Shown: positions 16,843 to 25,647 of the stretch, one piece after another
Layout: every line of letters begins with the position of its first letter
Position numbering within the stretch: the stretch's first letter is position 1
Assembly (NCBI RefSeq): GCF_000319305.2
Contig: NZ_AMWJ02000002.1
Location: 2,122,001-2,186,000, forward strand
DNA: 64,000 nucleotides
Source: Pseudomonas bharatica CSV86
GTDB taxonomy: Bacteria > Pseudomonadota > Gammaproteobacteria > Pseudomonadales > Pseudomonadaceae
Direction: 5' to 3'
Program-made: the position numbers and the translations under genes
The notes under the pieces: model-generated
The model's input: only the letters and a program-made list of their open reading frames with translations
Told to the model about the DNA's origin: nothing
Database searches by the model: none

Positions 16843-18110
16843 CCCTCAGTATCCTCGGCGCCCGGGTCATCGACCCCAACAGCGGCCTGGACCAGGTCAC
16901 CGACCTGCACGTCGAAGGCGGCAGGATCGTCGCCATCGGCGCCGCCCCGGCCGGATTCAAGGCCACGCGCAGCATCGACGCCGCCGGCTTGGTGGCCGCG
17001 CCGGGCCTGGTCGACCTCAGCGTGGCCCTGCGCGAGCCGGGCTACAGCCGCAAGGGCACCATCGCCAGCGAAACCCGCGCCGCCGCTGCCGGTGGCGTGA
17101 CCAGCCTGTGCTGCCCGCCCCGCACCAAGCCTGTGCTGGACACCTCGGCCGTGGCCGAACTGGTCATCGACCGCGCTCGTGCGGCCGGGCATGCCAAGGT
17201 GTTTCCGATCGGCGCCCTGAGCAAGGGCCTGGAAGGCGAGCAACTGGCCGAACTGGTGGCCCTGCGCGATGCGGGCTGTGTGGCCTTCGGCAATGGCCTG
17301 GAAAGCTTCGGCAACACCCGCACCCTGTGCCGGGCGCTGGAGTACGCGGCGACCTTCGACCTGACCGTGATCTTCCACTCCCAGGATCGCGACCTGGCCG
17401 CCGGCGGCCTGGCCCACGAAGGTGCCATGGCCAGCTTCCTCGGCCTGCCGGGCATCCCGGAAACCGCGGAAACAGTGGCCCTGGCCCGGGACCTGCTGCT
17501 GGTGGAACAAACCGGCGTACGGGCGCACTTCAGCCAGTTGACCAGCGCCCGCGGCGCGCAACTGATCGCCCAGGCCCAGGCCCGCGGCCTGCCGGTGACC
17601 GCAGACGTTGCCCTGTACCAGCTGATTCTTACCGATGAAGCGCTGGTGGACTTCTCCAGCCTATACCACGTGCAACCGCCGCTGCGCACCCGCGCCGACC
17701 GCGACGGCCTGCGCGAAGCGGTGAAGTCTGGGGTGATCCAGGCGATTTCCAGTCATCACCAGCCGCATGAGCGGGATGCCAAGCTGGCCCCGTTCGGCGC
17801 CACCGAGCCGGGCATCAGCAGCGTGGAACTGCTGCTGCCACTGGCGATGACCCTGGTTGCCGATGGCCTGCTGGACCTGCCGACCCTGCTCAAGCGTTTG
17901 TCGGCCGGCCCCGCTGCGGCGCTGCGCCTGCCGGCAGGCGAGCTGAAGTCCGGCGCCGCCGCCGACCTGGTGCTGTTCGACCCGCAAGCCTCCACCGTGG
18001 CGGGCGAGCAATGGCGCTCGAAGGGCGACAACTGCCCGTTCATCGGCCACTGCCTGCCGGGTGCCGTACGGTACACCGTGGTGGATGGGCATATCAGCCA
18101 CGAAGGCTGA
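16839..18110 (+). CDS. pyrX: PyrC', non-catalytic dihydroorotase-like ATCase partner
   Basis: 423-residue amidohydrolase-fold protein starting at a GTG that overlaps the pyrB stop. The dihydroorotase metal site normally read DxHxHxREPG is DLSVALREPG here, with both histidines gone, so it cannot bind metal in the usual way. This agrees with the known role of PyrC' in P. putida and P. aeruginosa as a structural partner of PyrB in the ATCase holoenzyme. A separate active pyrC must exist elsewhere in the genome. Confidence 0.93.
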   Translation: MTLSILGARVIDPNSGLDQVTDLHVEGGRIVAIGAAPAGFKATRSIDAAGLVAAPGLVDLSVALREPGYSRKGTIASETRAAAAGGVTSLCCPPRTKPVLDTSAVAELVIDRARAAGHAKVFPIGALSKGLEGEQLAELVALRDAGCVAFGNGLESFGNTRTLCRALEYAATFDLTVIFHSQDRDLAAGGLAHEGAMASFLGLPGIPETAETVALARDLLLVEQTGVRAHFSQLTSARGAQLIAQAQARGLPVTADVALYQLILTDEALVDFSSLYHVQPPLRTRADRDGLREAVKSGVIQAISSHHQPHERDAKLAPFGATEPGISSVELLLPLAMTLVADGLLDLPTLLKRLSAGPAAALRLPAGELKSGAAADLVLFDPQASTVAGEQWRSKGDNCPFIGHCLPGAVRYTVVDGHISHEG

Positions 18111-18122
18111 GACGCTAAAAGC

Positions 18123-18367
18123 ATCGCTGGCAAGCCAGCTCCCACAGGTTCACTGCAAGGCTCAGGCCCGAGGTGATCCCTGTGGCAGGTTAACTGCAAG
18201 CTCAGGCCTGAGGTGGTCCCTGTGGCAGGTTTACTGCAAGTCTCAGGCCTGAGATGGTCTCTGTGGCAGGTTCACTGCAAGGCTCAAGCCTGAGGTGATC
18301 CCTGTGGCAGGTTCACTGCAAGGCTCAGGCCTGAGGTGGTCCCTGTGGGAGCTGGCTTGCCAGCGAT
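18123..18367. repeat. Tandem 41-bp repeat array enclosed by inverted REP arms
   Basis: A REP arm at 18123-18146 and its inverse at 18341-18367 enclose about 200 bases made of five tandem units of 40-41 bases, starting near 18141 (partial first unit), 18180, 18220, 18261 and 18302. Each unit carries GGCAGGTT-ACTGCAAG, then a CTCAGGCCTGAG palindrome and GGTG-TCC. Units differ by a few substitutions. No open gene lies in 18111-18415. Confidence 0.92.
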
Positions 18368-18415
18368 TGAGGGCACTGCGGTCTCCGACCAAGGTCGCAC
18401 CACCCGTCCCCCAAG

Positions 18416-18443
18416 GTTGAAATCCTTCCCTGCACCCCCATAT
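18416..18443 (+). promoter_or_regulatory. Sigma32-type heat-shock promoter of hslVU
   Basis: GTTGAA at 18416-18421, 14 bases, then CCCCATAT at 18436-18443. This fits the sigma32 pattern CTTGAA-N13-17-CCCCATNT well. hslVU is a sigma32-controlled operon in enterobacteria. The transcript would start about 40 bases before hslV. Confidence 0.75.
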
Positions 18444-18487
18444 GAGTCTGCACAGGCATTTTCGCCCCGCTGCGTGGAGACTCTCCC

Positions 18488-19018
18488 TTGACCACCATCG
18501 TTTCAGTTCGTCGCCACGGCAAAGTCGTCATGGGCGGCGACGGCCAGGTTTCCCTCGGCAACACCGTGATGAAAGGCAACGCCAAGAAGGTCCGTCGCCT
18601 GTACCACGGCCAGGTCATCGCCGGTTTCGCCGGTGCCACCGCCGACGCCTTCACCCTCTTCGAGCGCTTCGAAGGCCAACTGGAAAAACACCAGGGCCAT
18701 CTGATCCGCGCCGCCGTCGAGCTGGCCAAGGAATGGCGTACCGACCGTTCCTTGAGCCGCCTGGAAGCCATGCTCGCGGTCGCCAACAAGGACGCCTCGC
18801 TGATCATCACCGGCAACGGTGACGTGGTCGAACCCGAGGACGGCCTGATCGCCATGGGTTCCGGGGGCGCCTACGCCCAGGCCGCCGCACGCGCCCTGCT
18901 GAAAAAGACCGACCTGTCGGCCCGGGAAATCGCCGAGACCGCCCTGAACATCGCCGGCGACATCTGCGTGTTCACCAACCACAACCTGACCATCGAGGAG
19001 CAGGACCTGGCCGAGTGA
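18488..19018 (+). CDS. hslV: HslV, ATP-dependent protease peptidase subunit
   Basis: 176-residue N-terminal-nucleophile protease, the ClpQ half of HslUV. The start is TTG at 18488 with GGAG upstream. Removal of the initiator Met exposes the catalytic threonine of TTIVSVRRHGKVVMGGDGQ. Other family features are GFAGATADAFTLFERFE and GSGGAYAQAAARAL. It assembles as double hexamers capped by HslU hexamers and degrades misfolded or regulatory proteins in the cytoplasm. Confidence 0.96.
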   Translation: MTTIVSVRRHGKVVMGGDGQVSLGNTVMKGNAKKVRRLYHGQVIAGFAGATADAFTLFERFEGQLEKHQGHLIRAAVELAKEWRTDRSLSRLEAMLAVANKDASLIITGNGDVVEPEDGLIAMGSGGAYAQAAARALLKKTDLSAREIAETALNIAGDICVFTNHNLTIEEQDLAE

Positions 19019-19094
19019 TTCAGCTGTTCTGGCGCCCGGATACACCGCCGGGCTTTTCCACGCTGACACCACCGCCACGGGACCACCACATACC

Positions 19095-20432
19095 ATGTCC
19101 ATGACCCCCCGCGAGATCGTCCACGAACTCAACCGCCACATCATCGGCCAGGACGACGCCAAGCGCGCCGTCGCCATTGCCCTGCGCAACCGCTGGCGGC
19201 GCATGCAGCTCCCTGCCGAGCTGCGTGCCGAAGTCACCCCGAAGAACATCCTGATGATCGGCCCGACCGGCGTCGGCAAGACCGAGATCGCCCGCCGCCT
19301 GGCCAAGCTGGCCAATGCGCCGTTCATCAAGGTCGAAGCGACCAAGTTCACCGAAGTCGGCTATGTCGGCCGTGACGTCGAATCGATCATCCGCGACCTC
19401 GCCGATGCGGCGATCAAGATGCTCCGCGAGCAGGAAATGATCCGCGTGCGCCACCGCGCCGAAGACGCCGCCGAGGACCGTATCCTCGACGCCCTGCTGC
19501 CACCGGCCCGCGCCGGCTTCAACGAGGACGCCGCGCCAAGCGCCGACTCCAACACCCGCCAGCTGTTCCGCAAGCGCCTGCGCGAAGGCCAGCTGGACGA
19601 CAAGGAAATCGAGATCGAAGTGGCCGAAGCCATGGGCGTCGATATCTCCGCGCCGCCGGGCATGGAAGAGATGACCAACCAGTTGCAGAGCCTGTTCGCC
19701 AACATGGGCAAGGGCAAGCGCAAGAGCCGCAAGCTCAAGGTCAAGGAAGCGCTCAAGCTGGTGCGTGACGAAGAAGCCGGACGCCTGGTCAACGAGGAAG
19801 AACTCAAGGCCAAGGCCCTGGAAGCGGTCGAGCAGCATGGCATCGTGTTCATCGACGAGATCGACAAGGTCGCCAAGCGCGGCAACGTCGGCGGTGCCGA
19901 TGTCTCGCGCGAAGGCGTGCAGCGCGACCTGCTGCCGCTGATCGAAGGCTGCACCGTCAACACCAAGCTGGGCATGGTCAAGACCGACCACATCCTGTTC
20001 ATCGCTTCCGGCGCGTTCCACCTGAGCAAGCCGAGCGACCTGGTTCCCGAGCTGCAAGGCCGCCTGCCGATCCGCGTCGAACTCAAGGCCCTGAGCCCGG
20101 AAGACTTCGAGCGCATCCTCAGCGAGCCGCACGCTTCGCTGACCCTGCAATACAGCGAGCTGCTCAAGACCGAAGGCCTGCATATCGAGTTCGCCCCGGA
20201 AGGCATCAAGCGCCTCGCCGAGATCGCCTGGCAGGTCAACGAGAAGACCGAGAACATCGGTGCCCGTCGCCTGCACACCCTGCTCGAACGCCTGCTCGAA
20301 GAAGTGTCGTTCAGCGCCGGCGACCTGGCCGCTGCCCACAGTGAGGCGCCGATCCGCATCGACGCCGAATACGTGAACAGCCATCTCGGTGAACTGGCAC
20401 AGAACGAAGACCTGTCGCGCTACATTCTGTAA
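19095..20432 (+). CDS. hslU: HslU, ATPase subunit of HslUV protease
   Basis: 445-residue AAA+ unfoldase with Walker A IGPTGVGKTEIARRLA, the pore motif VGYVGRDVES, an intermediate I-domain (about 110-240), Walker B VFIDEIDKVA and sensor region ARRLHTLLERLLEEVSF. It ends SRYIL, the C-terminal tail that docks into HslV. Cotranscribed with hslV, 76 bases downstream. Confidence 0.97.
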   Translation: MSMTPREIVHELNRHIIGQDDAKRAVAIALRNRWRRMQLPAELRAEVTPKNILMIGPTGVGKTEIARRLAKLANAPFIKVEATKFTEVGYVGRDVESIIRDLADAAIKMLREQEMIRVRHRAEDAAEDRILDALLPPARAGFNEDAAPSADSNTRQLFRKRLREGQLDDKEIEIEVAEAMGVDISAPPGMEEMTNQLQSLFANMGKGKRKSRKLKVKEALKLVRDEEAGRLVNEEELKAKALEAVEQHGIVFIDEIDKVAKRGNVGGADVSREGVQRDLLPLIEGCTVNTKLGMVKTDHILFIASGAFHLSKPSDLVPELQGRLPIRVELKALSPEDFERILSEPHASLTLQYSELLKTEGLHIEFAPEGIKRLAEIAWQVNEKTENIGARRLHTLLERLLEEVSFSAGDLAAAHSEAPIRIDAEYVNSHLGELAQNEDLSRYIL

Positions 20433-20440
20433 GCCTCGAT

Positions 20441-20481
20441 ACGCTACAAGCTGGACGTCGCCGATGTCCAGCTTGTAGCGT
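20441..20481 (+). terminator. Perfect 16-bp stem-loop after hslU
   Basis: Bases 20441-20456 and 20466-20481 are perfect inverted repeats with a 9-base loop, nine bases past the hslU stop. There is no U-tract, so it may act as a partial terminator or a 3' end stabiliser before the DUF971 gene. Confidence 0.6.
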
Positions 20482-20507
20482 GCGGCCCTGTAGCCAAGGA
20501 GCCCGAC

Positions 20508-20885
20508 ATGTCCCGCCTGCCCACCGCAATCAACCTGCACAAAGCCTCGAAGACCCTGAGCCTGACCTACGGCCCGGGCGAGGTCTATCACCTGCCCGCC
20601 GAGTTCCTGCGCGTGCACTCCCCTTCCGCCGAGGTCCAGGGCCACGGCAATCCCATCCTGCAGTTCGGCAAGCTTGGCGTCGGCCTGGACAAGATCGAGC
20701 CCGCCGGCCAATACGCACTGAAATTGACCTTCGACGACGGCCACGACAGCGGACTGTTCACCTGGGAGTACCTCGAACAGCTGTGCCTGCGCCAGGACGA
20801 ACTCTGGGCCGAATACCTCAAGGATCTCGCCGCTGCCGGCAAATCCCGCGACCCGTCCGAGTCTGTCATCAAGCTGATGCTCTAG
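20508..20885 (+). CDS. DUF971 / gamma-butyrobetaine hydroxylase-like N-terminal domain protein
   Basis: 125-residue soluble protein formed of a single DUF971 domain: LHKASKTLSLTYGPGEVYHL, then LRVHSPSAEVQGHG, GLDKIEPAGQYALKLTF and DGHDSGLFTWEYLEQL. This domain occurs at the N-terminus of gamma-butyrobetaine hydroxylases and alone in many proteobacteria; linked roles in iron-sulfur handling have been suggested for relatives. Its place between hslU and phaC1 is standard in Pseudomonas. Confidence 0.88.
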   Translation: MSRLPTAINLHKASKTLSLTYGPGEVYHLPAEFLRVHSPSAEVQGHGNPILQFGKLGVGLDKIEPAGQYALKLTFDDGHDSGLFTWEYLEQLCLRQDELWAEYLKDLAAAGKSRDPSESVIKLML

Positions 20886-20899
20886 CTCGGCACTCTGCT

Positions 20900-20921
20900 G
20901 TTTAGAGCGCATTTTCTAAAC
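20900..20921. promoter_or_regulatory. Candidate PhaD operator upstream of phaC1
   Basis: GTTTAGA (20900-20906) and TCTAAAC (20915-20921) form an inverted repeat with eight bases between. The core TTAG-N10-CTAA recurs upstream of phaI at 27891-27910. PhaD, a TetR-type regulator encoded in this cluster, is known to act at both promoters in P. putida. Confidence 0.6.
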
Positions 20922-21001
20922 CGATCTGCTTGAATGCCTGCGGCACCGGCCATCATCTGGCCGGCTTGCGCATTGATGGAAAGTCGGGTAACCAATGGAC
21001 C

Positions 21002-21017
21002 TGGCAGGTTCCCTGCA
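21002..21017 (+). promoter_or_regulatory. Sigma54-like element upstream of phaC1
   Basis: TGGCAGGTTCCCTGCA has the GG-N10-GC spacing of -24/-12 promoters. It lies about 225 bases before phaC1. The -12 half (CTGC, not TTGC) is weak. The rest of the 354-base gap 20886-21239 holds the palindrome at 20900 and no gene. Confidence 0.4.
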
Positions 21018-21239
21018 TCCTCTGCACGGAGAAAGGGAACGGGCCGGGATGCCGAGAAAGCGAGCGAAAGCAGGCAGTCTTCTCGATGCGGACATTACCC
21101 CGCAACGCTCAACGCCCCTCTCGGCCGGCCGCAGGATCGCAACTCGTTATCATTGGTCACCCGAGCAGCAGTACCGGCATTGGTCTGGTAGTCGCCAGTC
21201 GCCGAGCGGTACTCGTCTCAGGACAACGGAGCGTCGTAG

Positions 21240-22919
21240 ATGAGCAACAAGAGTAACGATGACCTGCAGCGCCAAGCCTCGGAAAACACGCTGGGTCTGA
21301 ACCCGGTCATAGGCTTGCGCCGCAAGGATCTGCTGACTTCTGCCCGCATGGTGCTGCGCCAGGCCATCCGGCAACCGCTGCACAGCGCCAAGCATGTCGC
21401 GCACTTCGGCATGGAGCTCAAGGACGTGATCTTCGGCAAATCCAGCCTGCAGCCGGAAAGCGACGACCGTCGCTTCAACGATCCGGCCTGGAGCCAGAAC
21501 CCCCTTTATCGCCGCTACCTGCAGACCTACCTGGCCTGGCGCAAGGAGCTGCATGACTGGGTCGGCGCCAGCAACCTGTCCGACACCGATATCAGCCGCG
21601 CCCACTTCGTCATCAACCTGATGACCGAAGCCATGGCCCCGACCAACACCATGGCCAACCCGGCGGCGGTCAAGCGCTTCTTCGAAACCGGTGGCAAGAG
21701 CCTGCTCGACGGCCTGGCCAACCTGGCCAAGGACATGGTCAACAACGGCGGCATGCCCAGCCAGGTGAACATGGAGGCCTTCGAGGTCGGCAAGAACCTC
21801 GGCACCAGCGAAGGCGCCGTGGTGTACCGCAACGATGTACTTGAACTCATCCAGTACGGCCCGATCACCGAGCAGGTCCACGAGCGTCCGCTGCTGGTGG
21901 TGCCGCCGCAGATCAACAAGTTCTACGTCTTCGACCTCAGCCCGGAAAAAAGCCTGGCGCGCTTCTGCCTGCGTTCCACGGTGCAGACCTTCATCATCAG
22001 CTGGCGCAACCCGACCAAGGCCCAGCGCGAGTGGGGCCTGTCGACCTATATCGACGCGCTCAAGGAAGCGGTCGACGTGGTGCTGGAAATCACCGGCAGC
22101 GACGACCTGAACATGCTCGGCGCCTGCTCCGGCGGCATCACCTGCACCGCGCTGGTCGGCCATTACGCCGCGCTGGGCGAGCGCAAGGTCAATGCCCTTA
22201 CCCTGCTGGTCAGCGTGCTCGACACCACATTGGATACCCAGGTAGCGCTGTTCGTCGACGAGCAGACCCTCGAAGCGGCCAAGCGCCACTCCTACCAGGC
22301 CGGGGTGCTGGAAGGCCGCGACATGGCCAAGGTCTTCGCCTGGATGCGGCCCAACGACCTGATCTGGAACTACTGGGTCAACAATTACCTGCTGGGCAAC
22401 GAGCCGCCGGTGTTCGACATCCTGTTCTGGAACAACGACACCACGCGCCTGCCGGCTGCCTTCCACGGCGACCTGATCGAGATGTTCAAGAACAACCCGC
22501 TGACCCGCCCCAATGCCCTCGAGGTATGCGGAACGCCCATCGACCTCAAGCAGGTCAGCACCGATATTTTCTGCGTCGCCGGAACCGCCGATCACATCAC
22601 GCCGTGGCAGTCCTGCTACAGGTCGGCGCAATTGTTCGGCGGCAATGTCGAATTCGTGTTGTCCAACAGCGGACACATCCAGAGCATTCTCAACCCGCCG
22701 GGCAACCCCAAGGCACGCTACATGACCAGCAAGGAGATGCCTGCCGACCCCAACGCCTGGCAGGAAAACTCCAACAAGCACACCGATTCCTGGTGGCTGT
22801 ACTGGCAGAACTGGCTGGGCGAGCGCTCCGGCGAACTGAAACCGGCGCCGACCGTGCTCGGCAACAAGGCCTATCCGGCGGGCGAGGCGTCGCCGGGCAC
22901 CTACGTCCACGAGCGTTGA
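21240..22919 (+). CDS. phaC1: Class II poly(3-hydroxyalkanoate) synthase 1
   Basis: 559-residue enzyme polymerising medium-chain (R)-3-hydroxyacyl-CoA on the surface of storage granules. The lipase-like box is GACSGG with the nucleophile Cys at residue 296. Asp and His of the triad are expected in VAGTADHITPW and VLSNSGHIQSILNPPGN. The N-terminus opens with SNKSNDDLQRQASENTLGLN, typical of PhaC1. GGAG lies eight bases before the ATG. First gene of phaC1-phaZ-phaC2-phaD. Confidence 0.97.
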   Translation: MSNKSNDDLQRQASENTLGLNPVIGLRRKDLLTSARMVLRQAIRQPLHSAKHVAHFGMELKDVIFGKSSLQPESDDRRFNDPAWSQNPLYRRYLQTYLAWRKELHDWVGASNLSDTDISRAHFVINLMTEAMAPTNTMANPAAVKRFFETGGKSLLDGLANLAKDMVNNGGMPSQVNMEAFEVGKNLGTSEGAVVYRNDVLELIQYGPITEQVHERPLLVVPPQINKFYVFDLSPEKSLARFCLRSTVQTFIISWRNPTKAQREWGLSTYIDALKEAVDVVLEITGSDDLNMLGACSGGITCTALVGHYAALGERKVNALTLLVSVLDTTLDTQVALFVDEQTLEAAKRHSYQAGVLEGRDMAKVFAWMRPNDLIWNYWVNNYLLGNEPPVFDILFWNNDTTRLPAAFHGDLIEMFKNNPLTRPNALEVCGTPIDLKQVSTDIFCVAGTADHITPWQSCYRSAQLFGGNVEFVLSNSGHIQSILNPPGNPKARYMTSKEMPADPNAWQENSNKHTDSWWLYWQNWLGERSGELKPAPTVLGNKAYPAGEASPGTYVHER

Positions 22920-22977
22920 AACCGCCGCGCCGCCGGCCTGAAACCGGCGGCGCCTTATTCGCACACAGGGTCCGCGC

Positions 22978-23829
22978 ATGCCGCAACCGTACGTTTTCCG
23001 AACCGTCGACCTGGATGGCCAGACCATCCGCACCGCGGTTCGCCCCGGCAAGCCGCACTTGACGCCGCTGCTCATCTTCAACGGCATCGGCGCCAACCTC
23101 GAGCTGGTATTTCCCTTTATCCAGGCCCTGGACCCGGACCTCGAAGTCATTGCCTTCGACGTGCCCGGGGTCGGGGGTTCGTCCACGCCCAGGCATCCCT
23201 ATCGCTTCCCCGGCCTGGCCAAGCTGGCCGCGCGCATGCTCGACTACCTCGACTACGGCCAGGTCAACGCCATCGGCGTGTCGTGGGGTGGCGCCCTGGC
23301 CCAGCAGTTCGCCCACGACTATCCGGAGCGCTGCAAGAAGCTGGTACTGGCTGCCACGGCCGCTGGCGCAGTGATGGTGCCGGGCAAGCCCAAGGTGCTG
23401 TGGATGATGGCGAGCCCGCGGCGCTACGTGCAGCCTTCCCACGTGATCCGCATCGCCCCGCTGATCTACGGCGGCGCCTTCCGCCGCGATCCGGACCTGG
23501 CGCTGCACCATGCGTCCAAGGTGCGCTCGGGCGGCAAGCTCGGCTACTACTGGCAGCTGTTCGCCGGCCTCGGCTGGACCAGCGCCCACTGGCTGCACAA
23601 GATCCAGCAACCGACCCTGGTGCTGGCCGGCGACGACGACCCGCTGATCCCGCTGATCAATATGCGTTTCCTGGCTTGGCGAATCCCCAATGCCCAGCTA
23701 CACATAATCGACGATGGACATTTGTTTCTGATTACCCGTGCCGAGGCGGTGGCGCCAATCATCATGAAGTTCCTCCAGGAGGAACGCCAACGCGCCGTCA
23801 TGCACCCCCGGCCCGCCCCGAGCGCCTGA
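22978..23829 (+). CDS. phaZ: Intracellular medium-chain PHA depolymerase
   Basis: 283-residue alpha/beta hydrolase that breaks down stored polymer, allowing turnover. The nucleophile box is GVSWGG with Ser102. The Asp and His of the triad are in LVLAGDDDPLIPL and IIDDGHLFLITRAEAV. It sits between the two synthase genes as in all class II clusters, 58 bases after phaC1. Confidence 0.96.
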   Translation: MPQPYVFRTVDLDGQTIRTAVRPGKPHLTPLLIFNGIGANLELVFPFIQALDPDLEVIAFDVPGVGGSSTPRHPYRFPGLAKLAARMLDYLDYGQVNAIGVSWGGALAQQFAHDYPERCKKLVLAATAAGAVMVPGKPKVLWMMASPRRYVQPSHVIRIAPLIYGGAFRRDPDLALHHASKVRSGGKLGYYWQLFAGLGWTSAHWLHKIQQPTLVLAGDDDPLIPLINMRFLAWRIPNAQLHIIDDGHLFLITRAEAVAPIIMKFLQEERQRAVMHPRPAPSA

Positions 23830-23952
23830 ACCGCCCCTCATCGCCCGCACTTTCGACAGGAACGTCGAAGCATGCGGGCGCGCTGGTCGAGGTGGAGTCG
23901 CTCATGAATCCTGGTTCAGTTTGTCGATGGCCCGACGACGGAGTGTTGCCCG

Positions 23953-25635
23953 ATGAAAGACAAGCCCGTGAAGGCGGTAGCGCCTACCCCCTCCACCTAT
24001 ATCAATGTGCAGAGCGCCATCACAGGACTGCGCGGGCGCGACCTGGTCTCGACCCTGCGCAACGTCGGTCGCCATGGGCTGCGCCATCCGCTCTACACCG
24101 CACGTCACCTGCTCGAACTGGGCGGCCAACTGGGCCGCGTGCTGCTGGGCGATACCCTGCACCAGCCCGGTTCGCGGGACAATCGGTTCAAGGACCCGGC
24201 CTGGAGCCTCAACCCCTTCTATCGCCGAGGCCTGCAGGCCTACCTGGCCTGGCAGAAACAGACCCGCCAGTGGATCGATGAAAGCAGCCTGGACGAGGAC
24301 GACCGCGCCCGCGCGCACTTCCTCTTCACCCTGCTCAACGATGCCGTATCGCCGAGCAATACCCTGCTCAACCCCGAGGCGGTCAAGGAAGTCTTCAATT
24401 CCGGCGGGCTGAGCCTGGTACGCGGCCTCGGCCACCTGCTGGACGATCTGCGCCATAACAATGGCATGCCGCGCCAGGTGGCGAAGGACGCCTTCGAGGT
24501 CGGTCGCAACCTCGCCACCACCCCGGGCGCGGTGGTGTTTCGCAACGAGCTGCTGGAGCTGATCCAGTACAGGTCGATGAGCGAAAAGCAGTACGCCCGG
24601 CCGCTGCTGATCGTGCCGCCGCAGATCAACAAGTTCTATGTGTTCGACCTCGGCCCCGGCAACAGCTACGTGCAGTACATGCTCAAGAACAACCTCCAGG
24701 TGTTCATGATCAGTTGGCGCAATCCAGACCCGCGTCATCGCGAATGGGGCCTGTCGAGTTATGTGGCGGCGCTGGAGGAAGCCTTGAACGTCTGTCGCTC
24801 CATCACCGGCAGCCGCGACGTCAACCTGATGGGCGCCTGTGCCGGCGGCCTGACCATGGCGGCGTTGCAGGGTCACTTGCAGGCCAAGCGGCAACTGCGC
24901 CGGGTACACAGCGCCACGTACCTGGTCAGCCTGCTGGACAGCCAGATGGAAAGCGCCGCCAGCCTGTTCGCCGACGAGCAGACCCTCGAGGCGGCCAAGC
25001 GCCGCTCTTACCAGCAAGGCGTGCTCGACGGTGGCGAGATGAGCCGGGTGTTCGCCTGGATGCGCCCCAACGACCTGGTGTGGAACTATTTCGTCAACAA
25101 CTACCTGCTCGGCAAGACCCCGCCGCCGTTCGACATCCTCTATTGGAACAACGACACCACGCGCCTGCCCGCCGCCTTGCATGGCGACCTGCTGGACTTC
25201 TTCAAATACAACCCGCTGGCCCATCCCGCCGGGCTGGAGGTATGCGGCACGCCGATCGACCTGGGCAAGATCGGCGTCGACAGCTTTCATGTCGCCGGGC
25301 ACAACGACCACATCACTCCGTGGGACGCGGTGTACCGCTCGGCCCTGCTGCTCGGCGGCGAGCGACGCTTCGTGCTGTCCAACAGCGGCCATGTGCAGAG
25401 CATCATCAACCCGCCGGGCAATCCCAAGGCGCACTATGTGCTCAACGCCAAGCTCAGCAGCGACCCGAGGGCCTGGTACTACGATGCCGAAAAGACCGAG
25501 GGCAGTTGGTGGCCGCTGTGGCTGGAGTGGATCCAGGGGCGTTCCGGCGCCCTGCGTGAAACCGGCACAAGCCTGGGCAGCGCCAGCTACCCGGCGATGG
25601 ACCCTGCACCGGGCCAGTACGTGCTGGTGCGCTGA
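23953..25635 (+). CDS. phaC2: Class II poly(3-hydroxyalkanoate) synthase 2
   Basis: 560-residue paralog of PhaC1. The box is GACAGG with Cys296. Supporting blocks are IVPPQINKFYVFDLGPGNS, FAWMRPNDLVWNYFVNNYLL and VLSNSGHVQSIINPPGN. It aligns end to end with PhaC1 without gaps of note. The ATG at 23953 opens MKDKPVKAVAPTPSTYINVQ. Confidence 0.97.
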   Translation: MKDKPVKAVAPTPSTYINVQSAITGLRGRDLVSTLRNVGRHGLRHPLYTARHLLELGGQLGRVLLGDTLHQPGSRDNRFKDPAWSLNPFYRRGLQAYLAWQKQTRQWIDESSLDEDDRARAHFLFTLLNDAVSPSNTLLNPEAVKEVFNSGGLSLVRGLGHLLDDLRHNNGMPRQVAKDAFEVGRNLATTPGAVVFRNELLELIQYRSMSEKQYARPLLIVPPQINKFYVFDLGPGNSYVQYMLKNNLQVFMISWRNPDPRHREWGLSSYVAALEEALNVCRSITGSRDVNLMGACAGGLTMAALQGHLQAKRQLRRVHSATYLVSLLDSQMESAASLFADEQTLEAAKRRSYQQGVLDGGEMSRVFAWMRPNDLVWNYFVNNYLLGKTPPPFDILYWNNDTTRLPAALHGDLLDFFKYNPLAHPAGLEVCGTPIDLGKIGVDSFHVAGHNDHITPWDAVYRSALLLGGERRFVLSNSGHVQSIINPPGNPKAHYVLNAKLSSDPRAWYYDAEKTEGSWWPLWLEWIQGRSGALRETGTSLGSASYPAMDPAPGQYVLVR

Positions 25636-25647
25636 GCAGAGGACCGG

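Noticed and set aside
18141..18342. Possible CRISPR array upstream of hslVU
   Set aside because: Units of about 41 bases are contiguous, without unique spacers, and no cas genes are present.
18180..18342. Array of sigma54 promoters in the 41-bp repeats
   Set aside because: GG-N10-GC spacing occurs, but the -12 half is CTGCA in every unit and no gene fits; kept only as a remark on the repeat.
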